A DNA stretch of 64,000 nt from Metallyticus violacea (GCA_030762175.1 CM060831.1:138488001-138552000); one strand, 5' to 3'. Counted from the stretch's first letter, positions 11,165 to 23,725 are shown. Notes: generated by a model not told the origin, from the sequence alone. Program-made: numbers and translations.

Positions 11165-11197
11165 TGCTTTATGATGAGACGGCGTTCTTCGATTACG

Positions 11198-11356
11198 AAA
11201 GTCGCGTGATAGGCGACCGGCAGGGTGCCAGCATGTTAATCACATGCCACTGCAGCATTGCCCTCTATCAATGAAGTCATAAGGTGAAGACAGAGGATGC
11301 AGAGGTCGCCGCGGCACGCTAAGACTCACCTCGGGCTGTAACGCCAAATGAGGAAT
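11198..11356 (-). mobile_element. SINE-like repeat family B copy 2
   Basis: Shares the ordered blocks CGTGATAGGCGACC, ATTGCCCTCTATCAATGAAG, GAGGTCGCCGCGGCA and ACCTCGGGCTGTAACGCCAA with 5686-5855. It lies just beyond the target duplication of the neighbouring family A copy. Confidence 0.65.
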
Positions 11357-11359
11357 ACA

Positions 11360-12129
11360 GAAGTGCATTATGATAAAATTAAATGAACTTCTGTAAAATA
11401 TGTGGTAAATAAATCCTGCTGTTGCTAGACATATTCAGGTGCTTTCATTCATATGTCAGATACCACAGAAGATTTTCATTCGATACATCAGAAATTCTAC
11501 TTGTTCACCAAATAGCGCACTTGTTCATAGAGCGTCAAATCTTTTTCATTGGTCACGAACAGTCTTACATTTGCAGATTTCAAGTTAAGAGCTATCAAGC
11601 ATGGTGCACGGAGAAATTTCATTACATTCAAACTGATTCTCCACTTAAAACACTGCCTAATGTATGAAAGCCCTGAAAGAATCAAGTTCTTGACTGTTTG
11701 CTTTGTTGACAGTAACAACGCTACTGGAACCTTATAAAGATGTCTCATGCATAACGTGATTTACCATAGGGACAAGGACGGCCGTGCCACGGGTTTAATT
11801 ATGAAGCTTGCCAAGTGCTCCAGAACCTGGTTTGTAATATACGTATAAAGATGTCCATGTGGGCGAGGCGCTGAGTGGGCGAGCTACCGTGCGCCGAGAT
11901 GTGATCACGATTTTGTTGTTCTGCCTCTCAAGGCGATACAATGCAACAAGGACGCAACTGGTCCCACTCCATCCTTCCATCAAATCCGAACTGTGAATGG
12001 CTTTTCAGCTCTCTGTCAGAAGTGACACCATTTACAGATCATTAATTTTGATCTCTTTAGTGAAAAATCAAATCTGAATCAGGATACCGTTAACCCTTTC
12101 TTCCACAATGCTTTTTGTAGGTAAATACA
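11360..12129. other. No recognisable gene
   Basis: Several overlapping frames of 60-85 codons occur on both strands at 11422-11750, none with a recognisable motif. Confidence 0.45.
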
Positions 12130-12131
12130 TA

Positions 12132-13382
12132 CGAGGGTAGGTCCATAAGTTTCCGGCCTCGCCGATAAGGATTATCGCCTCCACAAAATCCTTATCTGGT
12201 GTCATACTTTATCTGTTAAGTAAATAATTGCAGCTGAAACTCCGCTCCGCTGTGTTCAGTTGTTCAGATTTAGTTGCATAAAGAAAACTATGTGCAGAAG
12301 ATTGTGACATGTTCAAAATGGAGCATCGAGCTGTTAACGAAATTAAAAAACGATTGGACGGTGTATATGGGGAGGCATCCCCCTCATATTCTACCGTAAA
12401 AGAATGAGCTAAACTTTTTCGAATGGGTCGAGAAAGCATTGAAGACCAAGAGCGTGCAGGTCGACCCTTGAAGATGCTCACTCCTGAAAACATCGCTCTT
12501 GTGGAACAGAAATTATGGAAAAGACGTCTCAAAGTTACAGAAATAGCAGCAAGTTTGGGCCTTTCTAACACGCAGTGCTTCCAATTAATCATGATTATTT
12601 AAACATGAATAAGGTTAGTGCAGGATGGGTGCCTATACTTCTTTCCTCAGTCCAAAAGTAGCAACGAGTCATCTGTTGTCAGGAATTTTTGGAGCTCTGC
12701 TGTGCAACGAGAGAGAAATTCTGCAAGCCCTTCTTACAGGAGATGAAACTATGGTCCTATACTACAATCCCTTGTCCAAAAGAGAATCAATGGAGGGGCG
12801 TAAACTTGGCAAAGCACCGTCTCTAAAGGCCAAGGTCACTCAGTCAACCAAGAGACCATGGCCACAAACTTTTGGAACTGTGAAGGCATACTCTTCATTG
12901 ACTTCAAGGAGAGGAACACCATAGTAAATTGGGAGTAGGTTGGCCTACTACACAGACTACGTGCTTCCATCAAAGAGAAAATGCGAGGAAAGCTGAGTGG
13001 TGGTGTGCGCCTTCTTCACGACAACGCGTCTGTGCACACAGCTCTTGTTGCAAAGGAAGCTGTGAAGAAATGTGGCTTCAAGGAGATTGACATCTACCCT
13101 ACAGCCCAGATCTAGCTCTCAGTGACTATTTCCTCTTTTCATAACTCAAGAAGGACCTTCGAGAAAGGAAATTTAAATGTGACGAAGAAGTGAGGGATGC
13201 TGTTCATGCCCATTTTGCAGACAAGACTTCCGACTATTTTGGGAGGAGGGTATTGAAATGTTAATTCATAGATGTGAGAAGTGTATTGCAATAAAGGGTA
13301 ACTATATTGAAAAGGGAAATACAATTTTTGTCTTTATCTACCTAGAAAATGGTTAGGCCCGAAACTTATGGATCCACCCTTG
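12132..13382 (+). mobile_element. mariner element, family 1, full length but dead
   Basis: Both terminal inverted repeats are present: CGAGGGTAGGTCCATAAGTT at the left and, on the opposite strand at the right, CAAGGGTGGATCCATAAGTT. Each end is bordered by TA (12130-12131 and 13383-13384), the mariner target duplication. The length of 1251 bases is typical. The transposase begins near 12319 (MEHRAVNEIKKRLDGVYGE), and RMGRESIEDQERAGRPL and KVTEIAASLGLS form the HTH and GRP linker. TGDET holds the first catalytic Asp, LLHDNASVHTALV the second, and a YSPDLAPSD-like block is recognisable near the end. A stop replaces the Trp in VKEWAKLF (12407), and frameshifts follow. Further copies are at 40880-41875 and 50693-51540. 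Confidence 0.93.
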
Positions 13383-13384
13383 TA

Positions 13385-13968
13385 GATGTGTATGTAGATA
13401 AAGCCACTTAGCACAGCCATTAACAGTCAAAGTAAATCAGTCGAATATAAATCCCAATTCTTCCATCACTTGAATGGGACGTCATCATGGATCTGATAAG
13501 GCATTGCTGGCGCTAATAACTGCAGCTTCCCAGTTGTCCTTGCTGTGCTAGATTAGAACCAAAGCCTAAACTGATAAAATATGCTCGAGTAAAGCCATTG
13601 ATGTGGAAAATACGACGAAGAGAGACATTGGCTTGAGTAATTATGAGGGGCATTGTAAAAGTATTCGGTCTGATCAAGAAAACATACTCGTATTCATACA
13701 TTTTGTAGAAAATGTTAACACTAGTTTGTTTACACGATCATTAAAAACAAGTGATTACACGTAAGGGTCTGAAACTTTACACAGCGCTATCTAAAGGATG
13801 ATACTTAACAACTATCCCGGGAAATTTTAGTACTCCCCTCGTAGGAAGTCTGCAAAAATCAATTTCCCTAAACTTATATTTTCAATGAACATTGTAGTAG
13901 AATGTAACACACAGAAAAGTGTGTTCATTTTATTGGTTTTCCTCGCGAGTTACTTTAAAAGGTCTAAT
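13385..13968. other. No recognisable gene
   Basis: AT-rich sequence between a mariner and an unassigned long frame. Nothing assignable. Confidence 0.45.
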
Positions 13969-13969
13969 A

Positions 13970-14482
13970 TTAATACTTAACAAAGGGCTCCAGTACATCC
14001 CTGCCCTGGTATTGTGTCTTCAAAACAAATGACAGAAGTCTTAAATCACGAAATAAGCTGCAGTTGTTAAAGAAGTGTACCACGCCATACTTGAGTATCA
14101 CGACTGGATGAAAAAAAATGGCGCGTGATGTGGAAATCAATAAGTCAAATCGAGCATAATTTAAAGCTTGATGTTTACAACCGTGAGAGATGACAGGGCG
14201 ACTAATGTCCTTGTCGACCTGACCTCGCAGTGACCACCAATGGAATGGGGTCGAGAATTGCTTGTCGTAACACTGGGAGCTTCTATGCCTTCTCAGTAAA
14301 CATGCCGTCCTTTCGCCCATCTCTTTGCTCGCAGGGATCAAGTCTTTGTCGGATGACATCGTGGAGAATGTAATTGTCAAGTAGCAGACCTCGTTTAGGA
14401 TACCCACTAATCTACATTTCCAATTAGCCGAGTGATAGACACCACCTGCTGACATGTTACAAACTATGAACATCTCCTGCAC
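13970..14482 (-). other. Unassigned 170-codon open frame
   Basis: A continuous minus-strand frame starting MQEMFIVCNMSAGG and ending QGRDVLEPFVKY. For this base composition an uninterrupted frame of this length is not expected more than rarely by chance. I recognise no domain, signal peptide or repeat, and both opposite-strand frames are broken. It could be a retroposed or mobile-element fragment, an exon of an unknown gene, or a chance frame in locally GC-richer DNA. No polyadenylation or splice signal supports any of these. Confidence 0.2.
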
Positions 14483-14752
14483 ATTGTTAACTATTTGTAT
14501 TCATTTCTAAAGATATTCTGGTGATTTTAAAAATAAAATCCTTTTACAAAAGATTCAGTACATCAAAAACAAGAGTTTCACATAAGCGGAACAGACGAAC
14601 TCAAGCAATAACCTACAACCAACATAATAGCAGATAACTAACATACAATACTGCAGTTTCTATAAGACAACCAAAAAAACGTTCCGACAGTTTCAGACCA
14701 GACATTTCAAAGATTCTTATTCTGAACAAAATAATACCTTTAGTATTAAATA

Positions 14753-15470
14753 CAGACTGTGCCAAAAAGAATGTATACACACTTCAAGCAAAGAAAAACT
14801 GTGTTAACGAATTCGCACAAATAGAAAACGATGAGCACTAATCATCTTAGACTTTTACAGTTACAACAGTTGCTCAAAATGCCGACATCGGCGTCGATAC
14901 ACTTCTGAGTACGTTGAGCTACTGATTGAGCAACGTTTGCGAAAGTGTCCTCGGCGATTGCACTAGTTTCAATTTCTTCCCGAAGTGCTGTCAGCGTAGC
15001 GGCTTTCTATGGTATACAACATCCTTAAGAGTTCCCCATAGGTAGAAGTCCAACGGAGTTAGATCCGGAGAACACGGTGGTAACTCATTCGGATCTCTTC
15101 GTCCTATCCAGTGCCTTGAACGCGGGGCTTGTTGCTGTGCGAGGTCTCCCAGATTTGCCCTTGTGAACATACGGTACCACGAGTCTCAAATTTGCCTCGA
15201 ATGCATGCAACTGTTACTCGCGTTGGTGGTTCTGTTCTATACACATGTCTCCATTGCCTTTGACAACATTTGTTCATTGTTGATTTACGATAATCTTGGC
15301 TTCAATTGTCCATTGTTGATTTACCTGTCACGTAGCAACGCAATGTATGAGTCACATCTGTTTATAGAACATCATACTACACACTACACATTGTTTTTCG
15401 GTCCAAGATTTTAAATACATTAAATAGATATCTACTGTGAAAGTGTGTATACATTTTTTTGGTTGCCTCG
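14753..15470 (-). mobile_element. Deleted DDE transposon, copy 2 (with terminal repeats)
   Basis: Terminal repeats are readable: GCCAAAAAGAATGTATACAC on the left and, reversed, AACCAAAAAAATGTATACAC on the right. TA borders both ends (14751-14752 and 15471-15472). The minus-strand reading resembles copy 1 at 9110-9908: KFETRGTVC, then a GRPR-like remnant joined to an HWIGRR-like stretch in another frame, then SPDLTPLDFYLWG. The central catalytic region is missing at the same place as in copy 1, so the 718-base form probably spread as a non-autonomous derivative. Confidence 0.8.
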
Positions 15471-15472
15471 TA

Positions 15473-16470
15473 TATATGAAGGCTGTTTAATAAAGAATTA
15501 CCATAAATTTTTTATGTGTAATTATGGCGCTCTAATTTAACTTCAGGTTTTCGCCTGTGGAAGATGTTCAAGTTGAGATATGTTCAGTTTCGCTACAGCA
15601 AAATAGAGATGATACGCGACGAACAACATGATGCTATGAAATTCTGCACTGGTCTCAACAAACCTTCAGCTGAAGCATATGAAGATTTGTCCTTCCATAG
15701 AGCACATTTCGAAGATGGTTTAAAATATTTAAAGAGGGGAACCAATCAATATTAAAGTAAGGTGTAAGTGGCGCTCCAGTTTGTGCTCTGATGGAAGAAA
15801 ACATGAACACTGCTGGTTTCATGGTGAGAGAGGATTGTCGAATAACATTAAGAACACTTTCAGCAATTCTAAATATTTCTATGTGCTATCAACAACTCGC
15901 TGATAGCTGAAAAGTTGCATATGAGACGTGTTTGTGCACAGTGGGTTCCAAGACTGCTAAAGTTAGCATGAAGGTTTGCATGCAGTTGAAGATAATATTA
16001 CAGGAAGATACGGAGTTTCCTTCAAAGGTAATCACTGCTGATGAAACTTGGCTACATCATTTCAATTCTCTGAGGAAACAGCAAATCTCTGTGTGGATAT
16101 CTGCATTATCACCAACAAAATGTAGTGCTGTTGGGAAAGTTATGGTCATCGCATAATGCACGGCTGCAAATTGTAAATATTATTTTTTAATGTCTCTGGA
16201 ATCAATGTGAAGTGTGTCCCTCATCCTACTTCTTCCTTTTTCCCAAATTGAAGAAACAGCTTCATGGGAGGCATTTTTCATCATCTGATTGTGAAGGCTG
16301 AGGAGACGATTCTGAAGTCAAAAATGGTTTCCGAAGACTGGCAGAAACGCTGGGATTTGTGCATTGGATCCAATGGAGTTTACTTTCAGAATGATCATCA
16401 AAATTATGATAATGATTGAAGGCACGATATTAAAAAATAAATGATTATTCTGTATTGAATACTCCTTGTG
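15473..16470 (+). mobile_element. mariner element, family 2, copy a
   Basis: The ends form imperfect inverted repeats: TATGAAGGCTGTTTAATAAA on the left and, reversed, CACAAGGAGTATTCAATACA on the right. The transposase reads EQHDAMKFCTGLNKPSAEAY (helix-turn-helix), then ADETWLHHF (first catalytic Asp) and KVMVI. The block with the second Asp is mostly deleted between GKVMVIA and NARLQIV. The C-terminus is marked by SEDWQKRWDLCIGSNGVYF in a separate frame. It is broken by stops. Related copies lie at 51541-52400, 54552-55606 and 58110-58942. Confidence 0.75.
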
Positions 16471-16471
16471 G

Positions 16472-17345
16472 TAATCATCGCCATCGAGGACCTCCTGCTA
16501 ACGTGATGGAAGAGTATGAATCCCAGATAGGCAAAGGTTCGAAACTGCTGTCCGCGGAGATGATTATCCAAAGAAAGGAAAATATGATAATGTAATGGAG
16601 CAATGACTATAAAATATGATGGGTAAAGTAGAGGGTCATAACCAAGACAACGATTTACGAGCCACCTTAGCTTTATGTAGTTTTGCATTATCATGCAAAA
16701 GAATTAACCTTTGCAGTTCACGAGCTCAGGCTCCTTAGTTTTCAGCTTTTTAGCTGGTTACAGTACACAATGGCAATGATTGTTTGGATATCTGGCAGCG
16801 TTCACAATGCACAATACACCAAACATAGAGCAACCTTCTTTAGGTGCAGTAGCGATTTCGGTTGTTTGAACGTCTGTCATCCAATGATGACGGTGTTTTG
16901 GAGTCCACTTCTCATCGCCTGTCAGCAGCCTACAAAAAAAAGATTCTTCTGATCAAAATAGTCATGTGTCCGATTTGATATCTTTTCCCTAGATGATGGA
17001 GATGGATGATTTCTGCACTGACGTTGAATTGCCATGCACGTCCTCACAAGTCTGACTGTTGTTGCTTCAATGATCACTAAAAAAAGTTCGTTATTTAAGT
17101 GTTGTTGACATTCCTGGTTCTGTTGCCTTCTTGGAACTTGTCGAATCTCTGAACACCATCCGTTTATTCACACCATCAGGATTATGGGCTGGAATATTTT
17201 CCGCTTCGCTACAGTTGCACTGTTTCTCTGTTTAAATTCATGCATATTCTTATCTTTGACTACACTTTTCGGAATACTGGCTAACACTTGGCAAAATTAA
17301 ACCTATCAGCTTGACAATCTAACACCCAGGAACAGTTCTTTCCTG
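16472..17345 (-). mobile_element. Hsmar1-like mariner relic, second copy
   Basis: Minus-strand reading from the high end: a TGDEKW match (LLTGDEKW, first catalytic Asp), APKEGCSMFGVLCIV (the KKVMLCVWWD region), LLHDNAKLHKAKVA (second catalytic Asp block) and, in another frame, SLDNHLRGQQF and SRWQEVL-like C-terminal motifs with a stop in place of Trp. Several frames are used. It is collinear with 2830-3650. It abuts the family 2 mariner on its left within one or two bases. Confidence 0.7.
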
Positions 17346-18540
17346 TCTTAGCTCGTATATTTAAAGAATGTTTGTAATGTCATAAATAGGGTTTGGATTT
17401 CTAAGTAAATAAATGAATTTTGTGCTACCGTTCACAATTTCCAAATGTAAATGGAAGTTTAAATTATATTGGCTATTTTTATTTTCAGTAACTTAATATT
17501 ACTGTACATTTTAATATATAACATGCAGATATTCTGACTTATGGACTTGAACATGACTGTGATGAAAGATGCAGTTATGAATGCTGAGTCAGGCGTTACT
17601 ACGAGTCTTTACCGGATTAGATAATTCATCTCTTCATCACTGCCTTCAGTTGCAGGTAATGCATTGCGCTAAGACTTGCGGTCGAGTGTTGAGAAAAGTG
17701 AAGTAAAGTGATTGTGTTTGTGTGCGTCAACATGTAAGTGAATTCAAGGATATGTTCACAACAGATGGGAACATTAAATTCTGCAAGGTTGTAAAAAGAG
17801 TCCGGCGTTCTCAAATGATGCAACACTTAAGTGGAAAGCAAGTTAACGTTTAAAAGCAAACAAAAAGTCTTGTTATGCCTAAATAATAATAAAGGATTTC
17901 AACAGTTAGATCGAAAATTTCACTTAGTACATTAAATGGGGACATGAATGATTCCAAACACCTGAAAATTGACGATGATATTAACACTATGTGATATTGA
18001 ATGTACGTGTTCATTTAGTTCACTGTAACAACTCTCTCGACGACGAAAACAAAGGAACTAAAGCAACTTCTACTTATTGTATTTTAAATTTAGACAAAAT
18101 AGCACATTTTTCATCTTAAAATATATTTTTCGATTTTTAAGCACATAAAAATTATCACTTAAGTTCATTAAAATCCGAGAGGTATTGATAATTAATACAA
18201 TGCTAATCTAAGCATTTATTTATTCTATTCAATTCTCCAGAAATAAATACGTCACTAATACTTTAACAATATTATAATGCTATTGTTAAACATTGGCGCG
18301 TTTTATGTACCAGTGACTTCAGGAATAGTGCCTTCATGCCAAAATAATGTTCAAATAAAATTGAAATACTAATTATATAAATGTATTTTCCTTGTGCTCT
18401 CTTAAAAATAACAACAAAATAATAACGTTTTCAAGGAGGAATATGGTTATGCCCCGAAACATTTTCGGAATATGCTACTAGAACGCAGCGGAAATTCAAA
18501 GGTAGGGTAGGGATGTGTTTTATTCGAGTCTGGCACTAAT
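17346..18540. other. No recognisable gene
   Basis: Very AT-rich sequence with short frames only. Confidence 0.5.
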
Positions 18541-18553
18541 AAAGTGGCCAGAT

Positions 18554-18793
18554 TTTATTTTATTTTAATAGTGTTTAACGCTCGCAGGCTATGGTTACTG
18601 ATGATGAAAGAGATGGATTAATTATTTTTAAAGGAAGGTAGCGATACAGGTCTACCTCCCAGGTATTTGCCACTATGCGGATTGAGGAAAACCTGGAAAA
18701 TACTTGTTAGATAGGAAGTTTCTGGCAGAAATCGAACCGCAGACTTCCCACTTACAAGTTTGTGTCTTAAAGACCTCGGTCACATATGCCGGT
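18554..18793 (-). mobile_element. SINE family A copy with target duplication
   Basis: Diverged reversed copy from AGTGTTTAACGCTCGCAGG to GACCTCGGTCACATATGCCG. Flanked by AAGTGGCCAGAT at 18542-18553 and AAGTGGGCAGAT at 18794-18805 (11 of 12 bases identical). Confidence 0.9.
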
Positions 18794-18805
18794 AAGTGGG
18801 CAGAT

Positions 18806-20050
18806 GGTTTCCCGCCAATTATAAGGTGGTAAAAGCGCCAGAGGATTGTGGGATTTTTATTATCGATCATTTTATAAGCTTGTTCGAAATAAATAATAAT
18901 GAACTAAGGTATAAAATAAATAATGAACATTATATAACCATTATTGCTAACGATACATATATTATACACTTATTTGTTACATTGTTGAGAGAAATCGTTA
19001 GTTCTGCATGATGATATACACTGAGCATTTTGTATAGACATTCTGAGATTGAATAAATTAAAGAAAAACAATGCACCATTATCGCCATCACCTTCACCAT
19101 CATCCTCTTCTTCCTCTTTATCTTGAAGGTGGACCAAAGAGCAATTCTGATCGCACAGGGACAGTCAGTGTTGTTACTCTAAGTGCAGGAAATTTTTCCT
19201 TTAAACATCTAAAATGTTCCCCCCCTTACCACCTTTTACTATGTAAAATGCTGTTCACTCAATTTATATTTTGAAAATATTTTAGACGACAGAATTCTAA
19301 ATTAAAGAACTCTAGAACATGTATACTTTACCTCTGTAGCATATGAAACTGTAACAATTCTATATTAATTAGTAACAATCATAATATACCACATAATGTT
19401 TCACGTCGTAGTTTTTTGCAATTTTTCCCACACTACTTTTTCTTTTTGAACTAGTCATACTATCTATTCTATCATAATTCGTCGTTTTCCATCATTTTCA
19501 CAAAATTTATGAATTTGAAAATTAATAATAATACATCATACTAGATGTATCATCTGTTACTCACTGCTATTCCCTTTACTGTATGTAATCAGTCAGAACT
19601 CGAATAAAGGCTATTAGCAAGTATAAGAAAAACAGCATAGATAACTTTTTATTTCATTGTTGTTTGAAATTAAAAAGTTAAGATACTACCTAAAAATATT
19701 TTATTTTTATACTTTAATTGTTATTTTCTCCGGTTCTTAAAACATGTGCATCTATATTGTTTATAAAAATAAATAGTTATTATTAATAAAGAGAAATGGC
19801 AACTTGTAAAAACGTGTTGTCATATTTATTAATACATTTCTAAAAATCATGAAACCCAAGAATGTGCTTAGTAATTTAATACAAATTTCACGTTTTTAAG
19901 CAAAATTTCCATTTTCCCCTCTAGGAATCATTATTTCCCATTTTTCCGGGAATTTCTAAATAATTTCTAATTATATCGTTACGTATTTTACATCGCTTAT
20001 ATAAGCTATGATTCTTAGAAACCACATTTCAATTGATGGAGATTTTTTTT
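18806..20050. other. No recognisable gene
   Basis: AT-rich. A short CACCAT/CATCAC-rich patch lies at 19070-19115. Confidence 0.5.
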
Positions 20051-20322
20051 AAATGATGTGTAACGCCCGTTTTTACTACTGAGGCACCACAGGCGGTGAA
20101 TACTGTTGATACATGAGATGAAATGATACATTTGGAAAGGATTATATTTTAAGGAACCTTTCCAGCCCTAAGTTTAGGGTACCTACTCGGCATATGCCAT
20201 TTATGAGACTGAGGGAAACCTGGAAAAAAACCCAGTCAGAGGAGACGGTCCTGGTGGGAATCGAGCCCCATATCTCCCGCTCACGAGTCCGCACCTTAAA
20301 GACCTCGACCACCTGTGGCGGT
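20051..20322 (-). mobile_element. SINE family A copy
   Basis: Reversed copy from GTAACGCCCGTTTTTACTAC to GACCTCGACCACCTGTGGCG, with a B-box region (GAATCGAGCCCC). Target duplication is not convincing. Confidence 0.92.
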
Positions 20323-22147
20323 GTTGATCGAAGTGAGATCAAAGCTTCTCATTGGCTAGTTCTCTGATCCATATGCAAAAATAAAATTGTTGACATTGAG
20401 TCTATGAGCTAGTGCATCATAAATATATAAAAATTTCCAAATATGTTTTGAATGCCATCTTCTTCACATGCAATATCATAGCTCAGGTAATTTTAATAAT
20501 AGACTTGTTCTATAATTATTATTTATTATGATTATTTTAAATGTGGGATTCTTACTTCAAAATGCCATTATTTTTTACTTTTTCATAGAGGTTTCTAAGT
20601 TTGTACGCTTGTGTTATGCAGTAAAGCTAACGAGATCCTGATTGCAGTTTATTTTTAGTATTTAATAAAACTATCTAATCTTCTCTACACAAAATATATT
20701 TAAAATCAAGAAAAATTATACCCGATAAATAATTAAAATTAAAATTTAAATAATTCTGTTTTATATTTTTACTGTCGTAAAATTTAGATTTTGCTTTATT
20801 ACGTTTACATGACTTTATTCAACTGCAAAGTCTTGCCAACAAAGATGCTGCTGATATTGGGAAAGTTGACGAAGACTAACAGCATTTTTCAGAATGTAAA
20901 AAAATGTGTCTGTTAATGAAATTAAACGAGGGAGAGAGGAAATAAAAGTTTATGATGAGGAACTTGCTTTGTAATCCTCATTCCATTGTTGAAGTAGAGA
21001 GATTTATTTCTGTTGTGACAGGTGTTATGTTGGAAAAAAGAAATACGAAACTGGGAGCTGATTAACTCAATGCAATTTGAATTCAATAGAAAATTAATTA
21101 CGTAAATTACAAAATTAAAGGAGAGCATTATATAACAGAAATATATAAGAAAAGAGACAGAACTCAGAAATGAAACCAAATTTAATGTAATTGCTTTTTT
21201 TTATTATGAATGACGTTTTCACAGACTCCGTGGCCTGAGAAAGCTTGGAGACAATCCATAGAGTATTCGCTAATGCCGCATGAAACCATAATTTATTTCC
21301 AATACCTAGAGAGCGTCAAGTGTTTAATTACTCTTTGATTAGCAAAGTTCATTTTCCCTAAAAATTGAATTTTATTAGTTACGTAACATTTCTAAAATAA
21401 AGTAAAGTATGTACTAAAATTGTTATTTTATGTATTTACTGATATATTTTACAGTTGGGATAAAATTACTGCTTTAATTAACTTTTTAGGATAGAATATA
21501 ACAGTTAAGGTATTCACAAATGACAGCCGAACTGTGAATTACGTCTTTATGGAAAGCCTCAAACTTTAAACAGAAAGCGCCACTTCCCTCTGACTCGAGA
21601 AAAAAGAATGATTGACCAAAACATAAAAAAGAGCGATCAACATTAGCATCAAGTTGTGAAAATTAAATCACGGATAAATAAATAACCTACAGAGCAGTCA
21701 TTCTTACTTCCTTTTTGCTTTTGTCTTCCGTGCTCCATCTGTCAAGGAGTGCAGGCCAAAGGTTAACAATAGAGGAGTGGGAAACAACTTTTATCGCATG
21801 TAACAAAAGAGCATCGTCACGCGATGCGGAAACGTCACCACTCAATCTCAACGTAAGAGGCGTCCGCCACTTTATGGACGAGAGAGAGAGGTGGGTGGAC
21901 GCTTGGCCTTCCGGTGCACATTTTTGGACAAACCTTCGACTGTCCTTGTCTCCAACTCTCCAATTGCTAACTTATTTTAGTCTACTTTTTCAAAGTAAAA
22001 CCAAGTAAGTTCTTTACGTAGATGCAGAGTGAAAATAAACCTATGTCCTTCCTTGTGCTTTTGCAGTGAACTGCATCAAAAATCTTAATTTCGTTGTAAT
22101 TTTAAAGTAATTTTGGATAAAAATAAATTATGAAATAAATGCTAAAA
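20323..22147. other. No recognisable gene
   Basis: AT-rich. A 97-codon plus-strand frame at 21715-22008 is locally GC-richer and is followed by a donor-like CAA|GTAAGT near 22003-22010, but I see no domain or acceptor, so it is not called as an exon. Confidence 0.4.
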
Positions 22148-22149
22148 TA

Positions 22150-23100
22150 CGAGAATGGCCGAAAAGTTTTCAGCCCTGACTAGAGATTGTGCTGGAAGCT
22201 TCAAATTCAAGGAACTCGCGGAAATCCACGCGCTTTCATTTGTTGTCGCTTAAGATTGAACAAGGTGTAACGTCAGCCGATATGAAAAACGAGTTAGATT
22301 CCGTTTCTACAGTTCATCGTCGTTTCTACATTGAAGAAAAACGGTGTCAATATTTAATTTTAGATGATGAACAACAAGAACGTCTAATAATCTCAACTAT
22401 CGTGGAAAACATATGAAACTCTCAGAGCGATGTTTGTTAACAGTAGAAGCGCAACAGAATAAATATTTCTCCTAGAACGCTTGTACATGTTAAAACGCAA
22501 TTCAGCCAAGTTTCTGCTATGTTTCGTCATTGTTGATGAAGCATGGATTTACCATTACATGCCAGAGATGACGTAGCAGTTCCAACAGTGAGTGCAAAAG
22601 GCGTTGTGCTCATAGACTTTCTTCCACAAAAAGCCAAAACTATAAATAAAAAGCATTAAGCAAAATTACTGGATCAATTGAAGGATGATATTAAAGAGCG
22701 AACGTCCGTATTTTTAAAAAACAATTTTTCTTTTTCCATACGACAATGGACTTCTTTAATTGCAGTCCCAAAGTAGCACGAATTGGGCTTCGAATTGATA
22801 CTACATGTACCATACGCACCAAATTTGGTCCAAAGTGATGTTTTTTCCTTCTCAAATCTGGAGAAATGGCTAACAGCACAAAGATTTACCTCAAATACGG
22901 GGGTCGTTGCTCAAACAGACGCTTATTTTGCAGAGTTAGTAAAATAATTGAAATTAAAAGTGACAAGTTCAAAAAGGGGAGTAAAAGTCTCTTGTTATCT
23001 TCTAAGGTCCAGAACTTTACGAAGAAGTCTTGTTATTTTTGAAAGCAGAAGCAATACAACAATTCTGCTAGAACGAAATCAAATATGTTGTGAATTTATA
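22150..23100 (+). mobile_element. mariner transposase relic (irritans-like)
   Basis: The left end, CGAGAATGGCCGAAAAGTTT, is preceded by TA and resembles irritans-type mariner ends. The decayed transposase reads SADMKNELDSV at the N-terminus, VDEAWIYHYMPE (the DETWIHHY block with the first catalytic Asp), then SLIAV, HELGFEL, and in the last third FSNLEKWLTAQRFTSNTGVV and QTDAYFAELVK. The last segment matches the LKKWLxGKRFTSNEEVIAETDAYF region of the family. The HDNAP block is missing or mutated. The right end is not clear. Confidence 0.75.
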
Positions 23101-23725
23101 AGCTAACTTCAACCGTTTATCTTTAAATAAAATGAGCATCAGTTGTAAGAAGGCGCGGTACAGTAATTCAGAGTATTTTATAGTCCAGAACGTTCCCAAA
23201 TAGAAGAGCGCCGCATCATACTTGACACCAAATAACTCTTGAGTACAGCGACAAAGACATCGTTGATAATCTTTGTTGCCTTGCTATAAATATTCTTCAG
23301 CCTTTCATGAATGCAAATCACCGTTTCCCCTTCCACATTCAGAAAGCTTGCTGTCTTATAATCACGTCAATGTCAGTCATTTTCTAAAACGATGCAGTGC
23401 TGTGGCTCTTTGACTTTAGAAGCTGTTATTGCCAAGGCCTGTAGAAGAAGATTTGGAGCATCGAGGTAAATTAAAATTTCAGGCATGGCCAAAATATTTA
23501 AAATTAAAAAAATTGGAGCCATTACTTTCTGACTGACACTTGCATTATCGATGTTTTATAAACTTCTGTCGTATTTAACTTACAATTTGAGCATATAGGG
23601 CAAAATTCTTCCTTTTGCTTATCATCCACCACCTACAGTCACTTTTTAAGGAAGATTCAATCATATAGAATGTGTACATGATGAGATAAAAATCGATTTC
23701 CCTAAAATTTCCCATAATATAGACA
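23101..23725. other. No recognisable gene
   Basis: AT-rich, no assignable motif. The right end of the preceding mariner may lie a little inside this interval. Confidence 0.4.

Noticed and set aside
21715..22008. 97-codon frame followed by CAA|GTAAGT, considered as an exon
   Set aside because: The frame runs to a stop at about the same place, no acceptor or domain was found, and a GTAAGT is expected by chance at this scale.
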